Shown here: positions 8,338 through 16,528 of the stretch, in pieces | Numbering within the stretch: the stretch's first letter is position 1 | How the letters are laid out: every line of letters starts with the position of its first letter | The notes under the pieces: generated by a model | The model's database searches: none | What the model saw: the letters and a program-made list of their open reading frames with translations, nothing else | Told to the model about the DNA's origin: nothing | Assembly (NCBI RefSeq): GCF_017539065.1 | Contig: NZ_JAFYHP010000016.1 | Span: 62,001-126,000, forward strand | Reading direction: 5' to 3' | Source of the DNA: Methanobrevibacter sp. | GTDB taxonomy: Archaea > Methanobacteriota > Methanobacteria > Methanobacteriales > Methanobacteriaceae | DNA length: 64,000 nucleotides | Program-made: the position numbers and the translations under genes

Positions 8338-10167
8338 TTATTTTTTAACTCTGACAACTGCCTCTTTGAAAAATTCAGGTATTAATGACCTATACATAGG
8401 ACTTTTAAATAACATGTTAATATCACTGTCAATAATGTAAGTATAACATGAATCATCTTCTGCTCTCATTCCACGGCCATATGCCTGCATTAAAGTCATG
8501 ACGGTCTTATAAGCATACCATTTTTTATCCCTTTTCATTCTCATGTTGACTTGTTTATCTCCAAGATATGGGAATGGTATTTTATAGATGATTTGAAACC
8601 TACATTTATCATAAGGTAAATCAACACCTTCGCTCATTGATGGAGACACAAGCACTAATGGATTTTCATCTTTTTCAAAGAAATTAAGAACTTGTTCCCT
8701 ATTTTTAGAGTTATGGGATACTAATCTTGAATTGTTCAAGTTATTAGTAATGAATTGTTGGCATTTATAACTGTGAGTATGAATTAATCCTTTATCCCCT
8801 TCATGTTTTTTTAGGATTTCCTGCAGGATTGGAATTGTTTTTGGAGCTGTTTTTTTAATTCTGTTTGCTGACATTTTGCCTGCAAGATTAAGGATTATCG
8901 GCCTTTTCTCTTTTGTAAATGGACTGTCGACCTTAATGTGATAAACTTCATTCGGGTTGAGACCTAACCATTGGGAAAACATCTTATGGGAAAGGATTGT
9001 CGCACTCATGAATAACACAACATCCCCATATTTCAGTAAATTATTCTTAGCATAATGATGAACCCTCAACGGCTTGAACACTACGCTGGTGTCATCGGTG
9101 TCAATAACCCAATTTTTAGGTTCTTTTTCAAGATTGTTTTTAAGGGTCTTGAGCCTGCCGATTGTTGATCTGATTCTGTCAGCTTTATTTTTGCTGGCAT
9201 CTTTTAGGTCAATGTCTTCATATGCTTCTCTAATCGCATCAACTTCCATTATCCAATCTTCAAGTTCACCATCCTTCAGGATGGAATCTGACATGATCTT
9301 ATTAATGTCTTTCTCAAGTGTCCTATTATATAAAGTAACTTCCATTGTTGACATTAGCTTATTTTCAATGTTGTGGGCCTCGTCTAAAATCAATAGGGAA
9401 CGGGTGCCGAAATGCTTTACATAATTCAGCTCAACGATTGCATAATCATAGTTCATCAATGTAATTGGGGAGTTGATTGCATTGGATTTTTGATTCCAAT
9501 AATGGCAATGATTTTCTGATTGATAAAAAACAGCGCCACCAAATGAATCTTCAAAAGCAAGTTCCGCATCTAATGTTGGATTTTTAGCAACTCCATATGG
9601 GCAGAAAAACTTACTTGATGTTGGTGTGGTCTTACATGTACCCATGTCACATGTTGTTTCAAGATTATCATTTAAGCAAGCAAAGTTTCCTCTTCCTTTA
9701 ACTAATGGAAAACTAAACTCATTTGAATATTGTGATTGCAATTGCTTGGTCATGGTTAAGATATACGCAGATTCATACATTTTTGCAAGAGTTGTTGCTA
9801 TTGCTGATTTACCGGTCCCGGTTCCGGCTTCCAAAACAATATATTTATATCCTTTTTTGATTGCATCATTGATGTCCTGAATAATGTCCAATTGGCCTAG
9901 CCTAGGCTCTTTAAAAGGAAAATTGACAATGATATCATCATCTATGTGAGGATAAATTTCCTTCAGATAGGCTGCGGTTCCCTCATCCTGCTGATAATCA
10001 TCAACGGAATAAACTTCTGGAATCTCATCATCTAAAATTGATGAAGTTCTAGGCTTATTAAAACTAAACAGATTAGTAGGACCGCTAGATTCCTTTTTAC
10101 TATACCTTCCACAGGTACAATTGCTTTTAAGCATTCCACAATTTGGACAAAACAACGAATTTGACAT
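8338..10167 (-). CDS. XPD/DinG-like superfamily 2 DNA helicase
   Basis: A 609-aa helicase of the XPD/Rad3/DinG group. Walker A is EAGTGTGKS (113-121) and the DEAH box is at 262-265. Between them lie C164, C173, C178 and C189, the expected set for a 4Fe-4S cluster domain. C-terminal helicase motifs include VSPSMSEGVDLP and QAYGRGMRAEDD. An extra N-terminal zinc-ribbon-like segment has C7, C10, C17 and C19. Family members unwind 5'-to-3' in repair; the exact role here is unknown. No strong ribosome site is seen before ATG 10167, so the mRNA may be nearly leaderless. The gene converges on tRNA-Arg with a 1-bp gap. Confidence 0.9.
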   Translation of the reverse strand: MSNSLFCPNCGMLKSNCTCGRYSKKESSGPTNLFSFNKPRTSSILDDEIPEVYSVDDYQQDEGTAAYLKEIYPHIDDDIIVNFPFKEPRLGQLDIIQDINDAIKKGYKYIVLEAGTGTGKSAIATTLAKMYESAYILTMTKQLQSQYSNEFSFPLVKGRGNFACLNDNLETTCDMGTCKTTPTSSKFFCPYGVAKNPTLDAELAFEDSFGGAVFYQSENHCHYWNQKSNAINSPITLMNYDYAIVELNYVKHFGTRSLLILDEAHNIENKLMSTMEVTLYNRTLEKDINKIMSDSILKDGELEDWIMEVDAIREAYEDIDLKDASKNKADRIRSTIGRLKTLKNNLEKEPKNWVIDTDDTSVVFKPLRVHHYAKNNLLKYGDVVLFMSATILSHKMFSQWLGLNPNEVYHIKVDSPFTKEKRPIILNLAGKMSANRIKKTAPKTIPILQEILKKHEGDKGLIHTHSYKCQQFITNNLNNSRLVSHNSKNREQVLNFFEKDENPLVLVSPSMSEGVDLPYDKCRFQIIYKIPFPYLGDKQVNMRMKRDKKWYAYKTVMTLMQAYGRGMRAEDDSCYTYIIDSDINMLFKSPMYRSLIPEFFKEAVVRVKK

Positions 10168-10251
10168 TAAAAATATATTAGTTATGTATACTATAAATAA
10201 TTAGTAGACAAGTATATTTCAAAATTATATTTAAAACATTAAAGTGATTAT

Positions 10252-10956
10252 ATGGCTGAAAAAGGAAAATTATTTGGAATTGGTGTGGGACCTGGCGATA
10301 CAGAACTATTAACATTGAAAGCGGTGAAAGCATTAAAAAGCGTCCCTGTAATATTTTCACCAAAATCCTCCAAAGAAAAAGAAAGTATTGCATTATCTAT
10401 TGTTAAACCAATTCTTGAAGAAAGAGAAGATTATAAAAAATTGATGCTCGTAGCACCTATTTTTCCGATGATTGAAAATAAAGAGGAGCTTGAAAAAATA
10501 TGGACCGAAGCATCCGAAATGATTGCGCAGTATCTTGATACCGGAAGGGATGTTGCATTCATCACCCTTGGAGATCCTTCCATCTTTAGTACTTACTCTT
10601 ATGTGCAAAAAAGATTGATTGACCGCTATGAAATCGAAACAATACCTGGAATCACATCCTTTACCGCATGTGCAGCCGCTAGAAATAAGGCGCTTGTAGA
10701 GCAAAACGATATTCTAAGTGTTGTGCCTAAAATTGATGATAGATTAGGAGAAGTTTTAGAATACAGCGATTCCATTGTACTTATGAAAGCATCTAGAAAT
10801 ACATCTGATTTAGAGGCAACAATTGAAGAAAAAAATAGGCCTAAAGAAATTTATTCTGTTCAAAACTGCACACGTGAAAATGAAAAGATAATTGAAGGCT
10901 TTTCTAATGAAAAACCTTATCTTACAACAACCATAATAAAATTTAGTGATGATTAG
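10252..10956 (+). CDS. cbiL: Cobalt-factor II C20-methyltransferase CbiL
   Basis: A 234-aa SAM-dependent methyltransferase of the tetrapyrrole family. It starts with GKLFGIGVGPGD (5-16), has GDPSIFSTY for the central SAM site, and IPGITSFTACAAARNKAL for the third conserved region. The PSIFSTY and SFTACAAA details point to the C20 methylase of cobalamin synthesis, not another cobalamin methylase. Methanogens need corrinoid for the Mtr complex. The ATG follows AAAGTGATT. Its 3' end overlaps the convergent regulator gene by 4 bp. No other cobalamin gene is adjacent. Confidence 0.9.
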   Translation: MAEKGKLFGIGVGPGDTELLTLKAVKALKSVPVIFSPKSSKEKESIALSIVKPILEEREDYKKLMLVAPIFPMIENKEELEKIWTEASEMIAQYLDTGRDVAFITLGDPSIFSTYSYVQKRLIDRYEIETIPGITSFTACAAARNKALVEQNDILSVVPKIDDRLGEVLEYSDSIVLMKASRNTSDLEATIEEKNRPKEIYSVQNCTRENEKIIEGFSNEKPYLTTTIIKFSDD

Positions 10957-11723
10957 TATGATTTAACCTGTTTAGGTTCAATCTCAAAAACACATTTTTC
11001 ATCACCCATTGTGTAACATTGGGTTTCAATAACACTAACAGGAAGATTAAAGAATTCTGTAAATAAGCCTTCAAATATTCCGGTGTCTAAAAAGCATGCC
11101 GGTTTACCTGTTTTAGGTAAAAATTTACATTCGAAACAATCGTAGGTAGTTACTTTAATTGTTTGGCCTATTTTGAAGGTTAGTCTTCCTAATCCTTTTC
11201 TTTGCCAAAAATTAGCAATATTTTCCATGAAAATGTCTAAATCATCATCATATAATTTTTCAAAAATAGATTTGCCAATGCTGTTTCCAGTTGATTGTAA
11301 AATAGGATCAATATTTACTCCTTCTTGAATAAGCATTGATTTTAAAGTATGGAATAATAATGTAGAGAACTCCTCATCATTATCAACTAAATTTTTAATG
11401 AGATAATCAGACTGTGTTTCTTCAATTTGTTTTGGTTCTGAAATATTGACTGAACCCAAATATTTTGAATTAATAAAAAATATTTTTTTCCTATTATCTA
11501 CAGGATGAAGCCTATATGATATAATCCCACTTTCTCTTAAACTTTTTAAATGAACAGAAACTGTAGATTTAGATTTGCCGGTGTTTGAAACTATTTCATC
11601 AAACTCCATTTCAGTATCTCTTAACATTTCAAGGATTGTTAGTTTTACTGGACTTTTTACGACATTTACGCCGGCATTTTTATTTAAGTTTGAAAATATC
11701 TGTATTGGTTTTTGTTCACTCAT
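10953..11723 (-). CDS. msvR: MsvR-like redox regulator (ArsR-type wHTH plus V4R domain)
   Basis: The 256-aa protein has an ArsR-like winged helix (about 24-90, with SKSTVSVHLKSLRESGIISY at 51-70) and a C-terminal V4R domain (about 120-250). The V4R part has five cysteines: C196 and C199 in CFEC, C210, C236 and C244. This architecture defines the methanogen-specific regulator MsvR, which is known to sense redox state through V4R cysteines and to control the F420H2 oxidase genes and itself. Both fpaA and a rubrerythrin-like gene are in this window. ATG 11723 is preferred to ATG 11735 because GGGGGAT sits four bases before it. TACGAA/TTCGTA-type sites lie 137-175 bp upstream. Confidence 0.85.
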   Translation of the reverse strand: MSEQKPIQIFSNLNKNAGVNVVKSPVKLTILEMLRDTEMEFDEIVSNTGKSKSTVSVHLKSLRESGIISYRLHPVDNRKKIFFINSKYLGSVNISEPKQIEETQSDYLIKNLVDNDEEFSTLLFHTLKSMLIQEGVNIDPILQSTGNSIGKSIFEKLYDDDLDIFMENIANFWQRKGLGRLTFKIGQTIKVTTYDCFECKFLPKTGKPACFLDTGIFEGLFTEFFNLPVSVIETQCYTMGDEKCVFEIEPKQVKSY

Positions 11724-11859
11724 ACTATCCCCCATGATGTTATATATAATAATCTTTAATATTGTTGATTAATAAAGTTACCTATAAATTAAAAATTGTT
11801 CAAAATTATAAAAAAATTAGTAAAAATTAAACAAATACAATATCCGATGATGGAAAGAA

Positions 11860-11898
11860 TACGAACTGTTCGTTTTAAGACATATTAAATAGTTCGTA
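11860..11898. promoter_or_regulatory. Probable MsvR-type operator upstream of msvR
   Basis: An imperfect palindrome TACGAA-CTG-TTCGTT lies at 11860-11874, and a single TTCGTA half-site at 11893-11898. The same core recurs as a perfect palindrome at 13573-13589 and as a half-site before fpaA at 49454-49459. The msvR TATA-like sequence (ATTTATAGG read on the minus strand, near 11785) lies between the site and the gene. Autoregulation is known for MsvR; that this is its site is inference from position and similarity. Confidence 0.55.
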
Positions 11899-11937
11899 TA
11901 TTAACTATTGTCAAAACTGACACGACTATTTAAAACA

Positions 11938-12687
11938 TCATATTCTGAATAATTTTTTTGCATTTTCCGTGGTGATTTCAATAACTTCATCTTCTCCCAT
12001 ACCCAATTCGTCAGCTATTTTTCTTATGATATATTTCAGGTTAAGTGGTGTGTTTTTTTCTCCCCTCTTTTCCTCTGGAGTTAAATAAGGCGAATCCGTC
12101 TCCACAAGCATGTGATTAATGTCTATTTCCTTTACCACTTTTCTTATTTTCTTATTGTTGGTGTGAGTAATTGGTCCGCCTATTCCCATATAAAAACCCA
12201 ATTTAACAAATTCTTTAGCCATTTCGGATGACCCTTGATAGCAATGCATTGATCCGACAACGTCATGCTTTTTCAATATGTCAAATGTGTCCTGCATTGA
12301 TTTTCTGGAATGCACTATTACAGGCAAGCCATGCTTTTCTGCAAGATTCAACATTTTCTCAAACAATTCCTTTTGTTTATCCATGTTGTCTTTAGTATGG
12401 TAATAATCAAGGCCAATCTCGCCTACTGCGACCACCTTATCATTACTGAGTTGATTATCCAATAAAATAATATCTTCATCGGTTATCTCATCTGCAAAGG
12501 AATGAAAATAACCCAAAGCGGCATGGACATTTTCATACTTGCTTGACAATTCCAACACTTCCCTATTGCTTATGGGGTCCGTGCCGTTCAATATTATATG
12601 TATATCGTTATTTGCAGCCTCGTTTATTATTTCTTCTGCATTTTCCATTTCACTATTATAAATATGACAATGAGTATCGATTATCAT
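11938..12687 (-). CDS. tatD: TatD-family metal-dependent hydrolase
   Basis: A 249-aa TIM-barrel hydrolase of the TatD DNase family. The metal site is visible as DTHCHIY (4-10), GEIGLDYY, PVIVHSR, GSMHCYQG and the late ETDSPYLTPEEKRG. These residues are all intact, so it should be active; the natural substrate in archaea is not established. ATG 12687 is preferred over ATG 12702 because AAAGGATTTCC immediately before it serves as ribosome site and the protein then begins MIIDTHCH like its relatives. It lies upstream of msvR in the same direction, with about 200 bp between. Confidence 0.9.
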   Translation of the reverse strand: MIIDTHCHIYNSEMENAEEIINEAANNDIHIILNGTDPISNREVLELSSKYENVHAALGYFHSFADEITDEDIILLDNQLSNDKVVAVGEIGLDYYHTKDNMDKQKELFEKMLNLAEKHGLPVIVHSRKSMQDTFDILKKHDVVGSMHCYQGSSEMAKEFVKLGFYMGIGGPITHTNNKKIRKVVKEIDINHMLVETDSPYLTPEEKRGEKNTPLNLKYIIRKIADELGMGEDEVIEITTENAKKLFRI

Positions 12688-12761
12688 GGAAATCCTTTGC
12701 ATTAAGTTTTTATTGTTATAATATAATAAATTAAATTAAATTAAATCTTTTGGTGAGGGGT

Positions 12762-13481
12762 ATGAATGAGAAGTTTTCAAGAACAGAAATGTTAATTGGA
12801 AATGATGGAATGAAAAAATTGAATGATGCCAAAGTTGCCGTTTTTGGCCTTGGAGGTGTAGGATCTTTTGTTTGTGAAGGACTCGCCAGAAGTGGAATAG
12901 GCAACTTTATTCTAGTGGACTTTGACAAGATAGATGAAAGCAACATCAACAGACAATTAATTGCAACAACAAAAACAATCGGCAAATATAAGGTTGATTT
13001 AATGAAGGAAAGAATTCTAGAAATCAATCCGGATGCCAACGTTGAAATCTATAAGGAATTTTACATGGAAGATTCAAAAACTGATATCATTACAGAAGAC
13101 CTGTCATATGCTGTCGATTGTGTGGACACGATAATGGCAAAGATTGCAATAGTGTGCAAATGCGATTCCATTGGCGTTCCGGTCATTTCATCAATGGGGA
13201 CCGGGAACAAATTAGACCCTACAATGTTTGAGGTGGCGGATATTTATGAAACCTCCGTGTGCCCGCTTGCCAGAATAATGAAAAAGGATTTCAGAAAGAG
13301 AAATATAGAAAAACTAAAAGTGGTATATTCCAAGGAACAACCCATAAACACAAACGATTGTGCTATAAATCAAAAAGATTCAAAATATAAGGTGAAAGGC
13401 AGCATTTCATTTGTACCATCCGTTGCAGGATTGATAATTGCCGGTGAAGTAATTAAAGACATTACTGACAATAATGTCTAA
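12762..13481 (+). CDS. tcdA: TcdA/ThiF-like E1 adenylyltransferase
   Basis: A 239-aa protein of the MoeB/ThiF/E1 superfamily. The nucleotide loop is VFGLGGVGSFVCEGL (28-42), followed by DFDKIDESNINRQL with the conserved Asp and Arg. The region after CVDTIMAK and the ISSMGTGNKLDPTMFEV stretch match YgdL/TcdA, which cyclises t6A to ct6A in tRNA. No CXXC zinc pairs typical of MoeB/ThiF are seen. The strong GGTGAGGGG lies before ATG 12762, ruling out the upstream TTG. This is the last chromosomal gene before the left element junction at 13583. In the uninterrupted chromosome it would lie upstream of fpaA. Confidence 0.8.
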   Translation: MNEKFSRTEMLIGNDGMKKLNDAKVAVFGLGGVGSFVCEGLARSGIGNFILVDFDKIDESNINRQLIATTKTIGKYKVDLMKERILEINPDANVEIYKEFYMEDSKTDIITEDLSYAVDCVDTIMAKIAIVCKCDSIGVPVISSMGTGNKLDPTMFEVADIYETSVCPLARIMKKDFRKRNIEKLKVVYSKEQPINTNDCAINQKDSKYKVKGSISFVPSVAGLIIAGEVIKDITDNNV

Positions 13482-13572
13482 AAAATCGAATGAGGCTATA
13501 AATTAATCAACATCTATGATTAAAAGCCCCCATCACTAAAAACTCTTAATTTAAATAAGAACCCCTAAAAGA

Positions 13573-13589
13573 ATACGAATAATTCGTAT
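13573..13589. promoter_or_regulatory. Orphan perfect palindrome, probable MsvR operator cut off from fpaA
   Basis: A perfect 17-bp palindrome, ATACGAAT-A-ATTCGTAT. Its half-site TTCGTA matches those upstream of msvR (11893) and fpaA (49454). No chromosomal gene on either strand begins near it. If the two chromosomal flanks are rejoined at TTCGTATAAAAC, the palindrome falls about 15 bp upstream of the fpaA TATA box, a normal operator position. That reconstruction is inference; the palindrome and the shared half-site are seen directly. Confidence 0.65.
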
Positions 13590-13594
13590 AAAAC
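13583..13594 (+). other. attL core of the integrated element
   Basis: The 12-bp sequence TTCGTATAAAAC is repeated in the same orientation at 49454-49465. On the element side, 6 bp further in, lies AAAAGTTCCGATACTTAT (13601-13618). It is inverted (17 of 18 bases) relative to ATAAGTATCTGAACTTTT at 49429-49446, which lies 7 bp from the right core. A core flanked by near-symmetric inverted arms is the expected structure of a tyrosine-recombinase attachment site. Confidence 0.8.
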
Positions 13595-13922
13595 TTATAA
13601 AAAAGTTCCGATACTTATCGATTCGAACCACTAAAACTCTACTAAACAATTTATTTTTTACAAGTGATAAAATTTTTGGAATGCCTTTGCTGACATTATT
13701 ATTTCATTTATATAAACAATATAATAAAACGGATAATAAAGCTCTATTAGGTCTGAAACATTAATTTAATGCTTACCTAGGCATTTACGATTTATACATT
13801 TGACTTTTTTTATAGACAATTTATGTTTTAATGTTTAGCAAAATTTCGAAAAATACAAGGCTTATGGACACAATTTTTTCTCAAAAAAATGAACAGTTTA
13901 ACAATAAATACTAATAGAAATG

Positions 13923-14035
13923 TTTATATATCCAAATTAACAAACTATCAACTAGCCTCCACCATTGAAGTAAATTTTACGAAGTGAAATCAACTTTTCA
14001 CGGTAAAACAACTTTTTTTGGTGAGGCCTGAAAAT
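13923..14035 (+). ncRNA. Probable small structured RNA with its own TATA box
   Basis: TTTATATAT at 13923-13931 is a good archaeal TATA box, and the expected start about 25 bp on falls at 13950-13955. The sequence there, GCCTC-c-ACC (13955-13963), pairs with GGTGAGGC at 14020-14027. Inside is a second stem, TTTTAC (13975-13980) with GTAAAA (14003-14008), then GTGAAA (13984-13989) with TTTCAC (13996-14001) closing a 6-nt loop. The two halves are joined by 11-nt strands on each side, forming a large internal loop. No reading frame follows. The shape recalls a guide-RNA pocket, but no ACA box is seen right after the outer stem. Transcript ends are estimates. Confidence 0.5.
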
Positions 14036-14432
14036 CAATTTAGAGAGGTAAAATACTAGAAAAGAAATAGTAAAAATCAGATCATGAAAAAAGGATTATA
14101 AAAAAAATTCTTAATTGAATGACGAGTTATTAAGATATTTTTAGAATAATCCCATGGGCAGTGAGAAAAATAAAAATAATTAGACATGTCGCGAAACTAT
14201 GTTAAAAATTAATATTTTCCAAAACTTAACCCAATAACTAGTTTATTTTAAGGGATATATAAAGATTGTCAAATCCAAAAAAGCGAAACTTATCTTATTC
14301 TAAATATTGGCTAAAAGATGGAGAATTGATTTTGCCAATGCTATTTATTTTTTAAAAATTTCCTGCCCCCATGAGCTTAGACTGTCGAATTTATAATCCT
14401 CCCATGAAGGGAAAAACAGGAGAAGAAAAACC

Positions 14433-14546
14433 ATGAGAAAAAAGGAAATAAATGGAAAAATGTATGTTGCAATCCCAAAGAAACTGTGGGATAGAATGTG
14501 GGAAATTTTAGATAGAATTGAAGAAATTTGTGAGAATTTAAAATGA
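14433..14546 (+). CDS. 37-aa protein coupled to the replication-type gene
   Basis: A short frame, MRKKEINGKMYVAIPKKLWD and on to EICENLK, with an AGGAG ribosome site about ten bases before the ATG. Its stop codon overlaps the start of the next gene as ATGA, so the two should be translationally coupled. The protein is basic at the start and then an amphipathic helix with Trp/Met (LWDRMWEILDRIEEI). That would suit a small DNA-binding or copy-control helper of the replication protein. I do not recognise a family. A TATA-like GGATATATAAAG at about 14253-14264 could start this operon. Confidence 0.6.
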   Translation: MRKKEINGKMYVAIPKKLWDRMWEILDRIEEICENLK

Positions 14547-16225
14547 GTAAAGCAGCTGAATTACCCACAAAAGATACAATAGCACTCATTATCAATAGGA
14601 AAAACATTGATAAGGTTACCTACGTATTCAAAAACAAGTATGGCAATAAGATTGGAGAATATGAAAACAGATCTCCGGCTACATTGTCTTCCAGAAGTAA
14701 TGTCGCAAGACAATTCAAACAGCTCATAAATCCAAAAGGTGATATTGAACCCGCCATATTCAACAATAAGTTCACAGAATTGAAACAGCTCCTGCAACTT
14801 CACTATGAAAATGAAGTATCAGTCATTGAACAGGAAATAGCTGAAAAGAAACAGGCCGAGCAAGAAAAGGATAGTGTTAAATTAAAGGAAGCTATCACCA
14901 AATTGCAGTCATTGGTCTATCCTTTGATTTATATCGGAAGTCTTGTTGAATGGTTTACGGCAGGTGAGAGGAACAATATAATGTATGCGTTTACCGTATA
15001 TGCAGGACAAGTTGTTCTTGGAAATCCGGTATCTGTAATATGTCTTGGTGAGGCAAGCAGCGGCAAGTCCCACATACAGGAAACCGCACTGATGCTGATT
15101 CCAAAACAATACATTGTCAATGAAAAGAAAATCACTGAAGCAGCACTCTTTAACCGTGCCAAAACAGATGAATATTTTTATGACGGCAAGATTGTCAATT
15201 ACGGTGATATGGGTGGAAGCAATGACCATGAATTCATGGAGGAGTCCAAAAATCTCATGAAGGAACTGCAGTCAGACGGATTTCTAAACAAACCGTTAAG
15301 CATTCCGGACGGTGAAGGCGGATGGGAAGTCAGAGAATTGAAGTTAAAGGGAAGGCCATGCCTGACCTACACAACTGTGCCCAACCACAATTTCGATGAG
15401 CAGGAAATGAGCCGAAGCATCTTCATAACACCAAGAATGGACAACAAAAAAATATTCAATCTCAGAAAATCTGCACTTGAATTCACACATGGAAAAAGCT
15501 ACAAAATCCTAAAGAAATATGAAAAGGAAGTTGAGTTAGTGCCATATATGCTGCTGCACCTTAAGGAAGTCTTTAAAGACATTGTAATAATAAATCCTTA
15601 TATTAACTTTGTCATCAACTTCCTGAAGGATTCATCTTTCTACAAAAGGGATTTTGACAAGTTCAACGGCATACTGAAAACAATAACTGCCCTGAACTAC
15701 TATAACCATGAAGTCCATGACATTGACGGTGAAACGGTGATCCTTACCAATCTTTCAGATGTGCAGCAATTCATGAGCATACTGCAGCCCTATAAGGAAA
15801 GCATATCTGCAAACATCTCGCCCAAGGCTGTTGAGGTCTTGAATGATATCAGAAACAATATCGATGACTGGATAATGGAAATTGACCCGGAAGAATTGAG
15901 CCTGGGAATTACAACCAACCAATACTTCACACTCCAGAATCTTGGATTGAGCAAGGACTCAGTGAAGAAATACATATATGAATTGGCAAATAATGGATTT
16001 CTTCAGATAACAGATCATTCAGGAAAATCCAACGTATATAACCTGACCAAAAGTGAAGTTGCATACATCAATGATGATTTAAAGCAAATTGATGATTCAA
16101 TACATCAAATCATCTGCCGTGAGGTTGGAGAATGGGTTGTAAACATTATGATGGAAGATAAGTTCGTAGAGGATTTAAGCATTATGAACTTTGATTCGGA
16201 AGTGAAAAAACCGCCATGGCTGTGA
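14543..16225 (+). CDS. P-loop ATPase with C-terminal winged helix, probable element replication protein
   Basis: A 560-aa protein with a helical, Lys/Glu-rich N-terminal part (about 75-120) and a P-loop ATPase core. Walker A is GEASSGKS (169-176), a Walker B-like segment KIVNYGDMGG is at 216-225, and RSIFITPRMD may supply the arginine finger. The C-terminal 100 residues look like a winged helix (LSLGITTNQYFTLQNLGLSK then VKKYIYELANNGFL). This layout recalls helicases of plasmid and virus replicons of the D5/MCM-like AAA+ type; the exact family is not recognised. Codon choice looks richer in G+C than the neighbouring defence genes. An iteron-like repeat cluster begins just past its stop. Confidence 0.6.
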   Translation: MSKAAELPTKDTIALIINRKNIDKVTYVFKNKYGNKIGEYENRSPATLSSRSNVARQFKQLINPKGDIEPAIFNNKFTELKQLLQLHYENEVSVIEQEIAEKKQAEQEKDSVKLKEAITKLQSLVYPLIYIGSLVEWFTAGERNNIMYAFTVYAGQVVLGNPVSVICLGEASSGKSHIQETALMLIPKQYIVNEKKITEAALFNRAKTDEYFYDGKIVNYGDMGGSNDHEFMEESKNLMKELQSDGFLNKPLSIPDGEGGWEVRELKLKGRPCLTYTTVPNHNFDEQEMSRSIFITPRMDNKKIFNLRKSALEFTHGKSYKILKKYEKEVELVPYMLLHLKEVFKDIVIINPYINFVINFLKDSSFYKRDFDKFNGILKTITALNYYNHEVHDIDGETVILTNLSDVQQFMSILQPYKESISANISPKAVEVLNDIRNNIDDWIMEIDPEELSLGITTNQYFTLQNLGLSKDSVKKYIYELANNGFLQITDHSGKSNVYNLTKSEVAYINDDLKQIDDSIHQIICREVGEWVVNIMMEDKFVEDLSIMNFDSEVKKPPWL

Positions 16226-16230
16226 AGACT

Positions 16231-16505
16231 TGAAAAGACTTTCTTAAAAGTCTTTTCACAAAAATGGTTTACAATCGTTTTTTGGTTAATTAAAGCATCC
16301 ATCATGGTTTGATGGTGGTTGACAATTAGCTGAAAAACTGAAAAGACCATGATTTCAGAATAATAGGGAGGACATTTAAAAGTCCCCATCATCCTGAAAA
16401 AAACAGTCTTTTCAAATATGAAAGTTTATAAGAAGCCTTCTTTAACTGTTTAAATCCTTAAAAATACATATTGAAAAGACCATGCGAAAAGTTTTCATGG
16501 TCTTT
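16231..16505. repeat. Iteron-like cluster of TGAAAAGAC repeats with two long inverted repeats
   Basis: The 9-mer TGAAAAGAC recurs at 16231 (+), 16250-16258 (-), 16339 (+), 16406-16414 (-) and 16472 (+). Two copies form a perfect hairpin with 12-bp arms, TGAAAAGACTTT (16231-16242) and AAAGTCTTTTCA (16247-16258). A second inverted repeat is AAAGACCATG (16475-16484) with CATGGTCTTT (16496-16505). The bases between its arms contain GAAAAGTTTTC, itself a palindrome. A CCATCA/TGATGG pair lies near 16300. There is no coding frame across it. Placed just after the replication-type gene, this could be an origin or its operator. Confidence 0.6.
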
Positions 16506-16528
16506 ATAAATTCTTTGAAGTTAGTGTT

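Noticed and set aside
13592-13604. CTTATAAAAAA next to the orphan palindrome as a TATA box for a redox-controlled small RNA
   Set aside because: The palindrome is better explained as the stranded half of the fpaA operator region, and the TATA-like bases belong to the element's attachment arm. Not excluded without RNA data.
13681-13764. 27-aa frame (MPLLTLLFHLYKQYNK...) just inside the left end
   Set aside because: No convincing ribosome site and no coding-like composition; it lies in element sequence next to the attachment arm and is likely chance.
13955-14027. H/ACA guide RNA call for the structured RNA
   Set aside because: The two stems and large internal loop fit, but no ANA box follows the outer stem and no kink-turn motif is clear, so only a general structured RNA is claimed.
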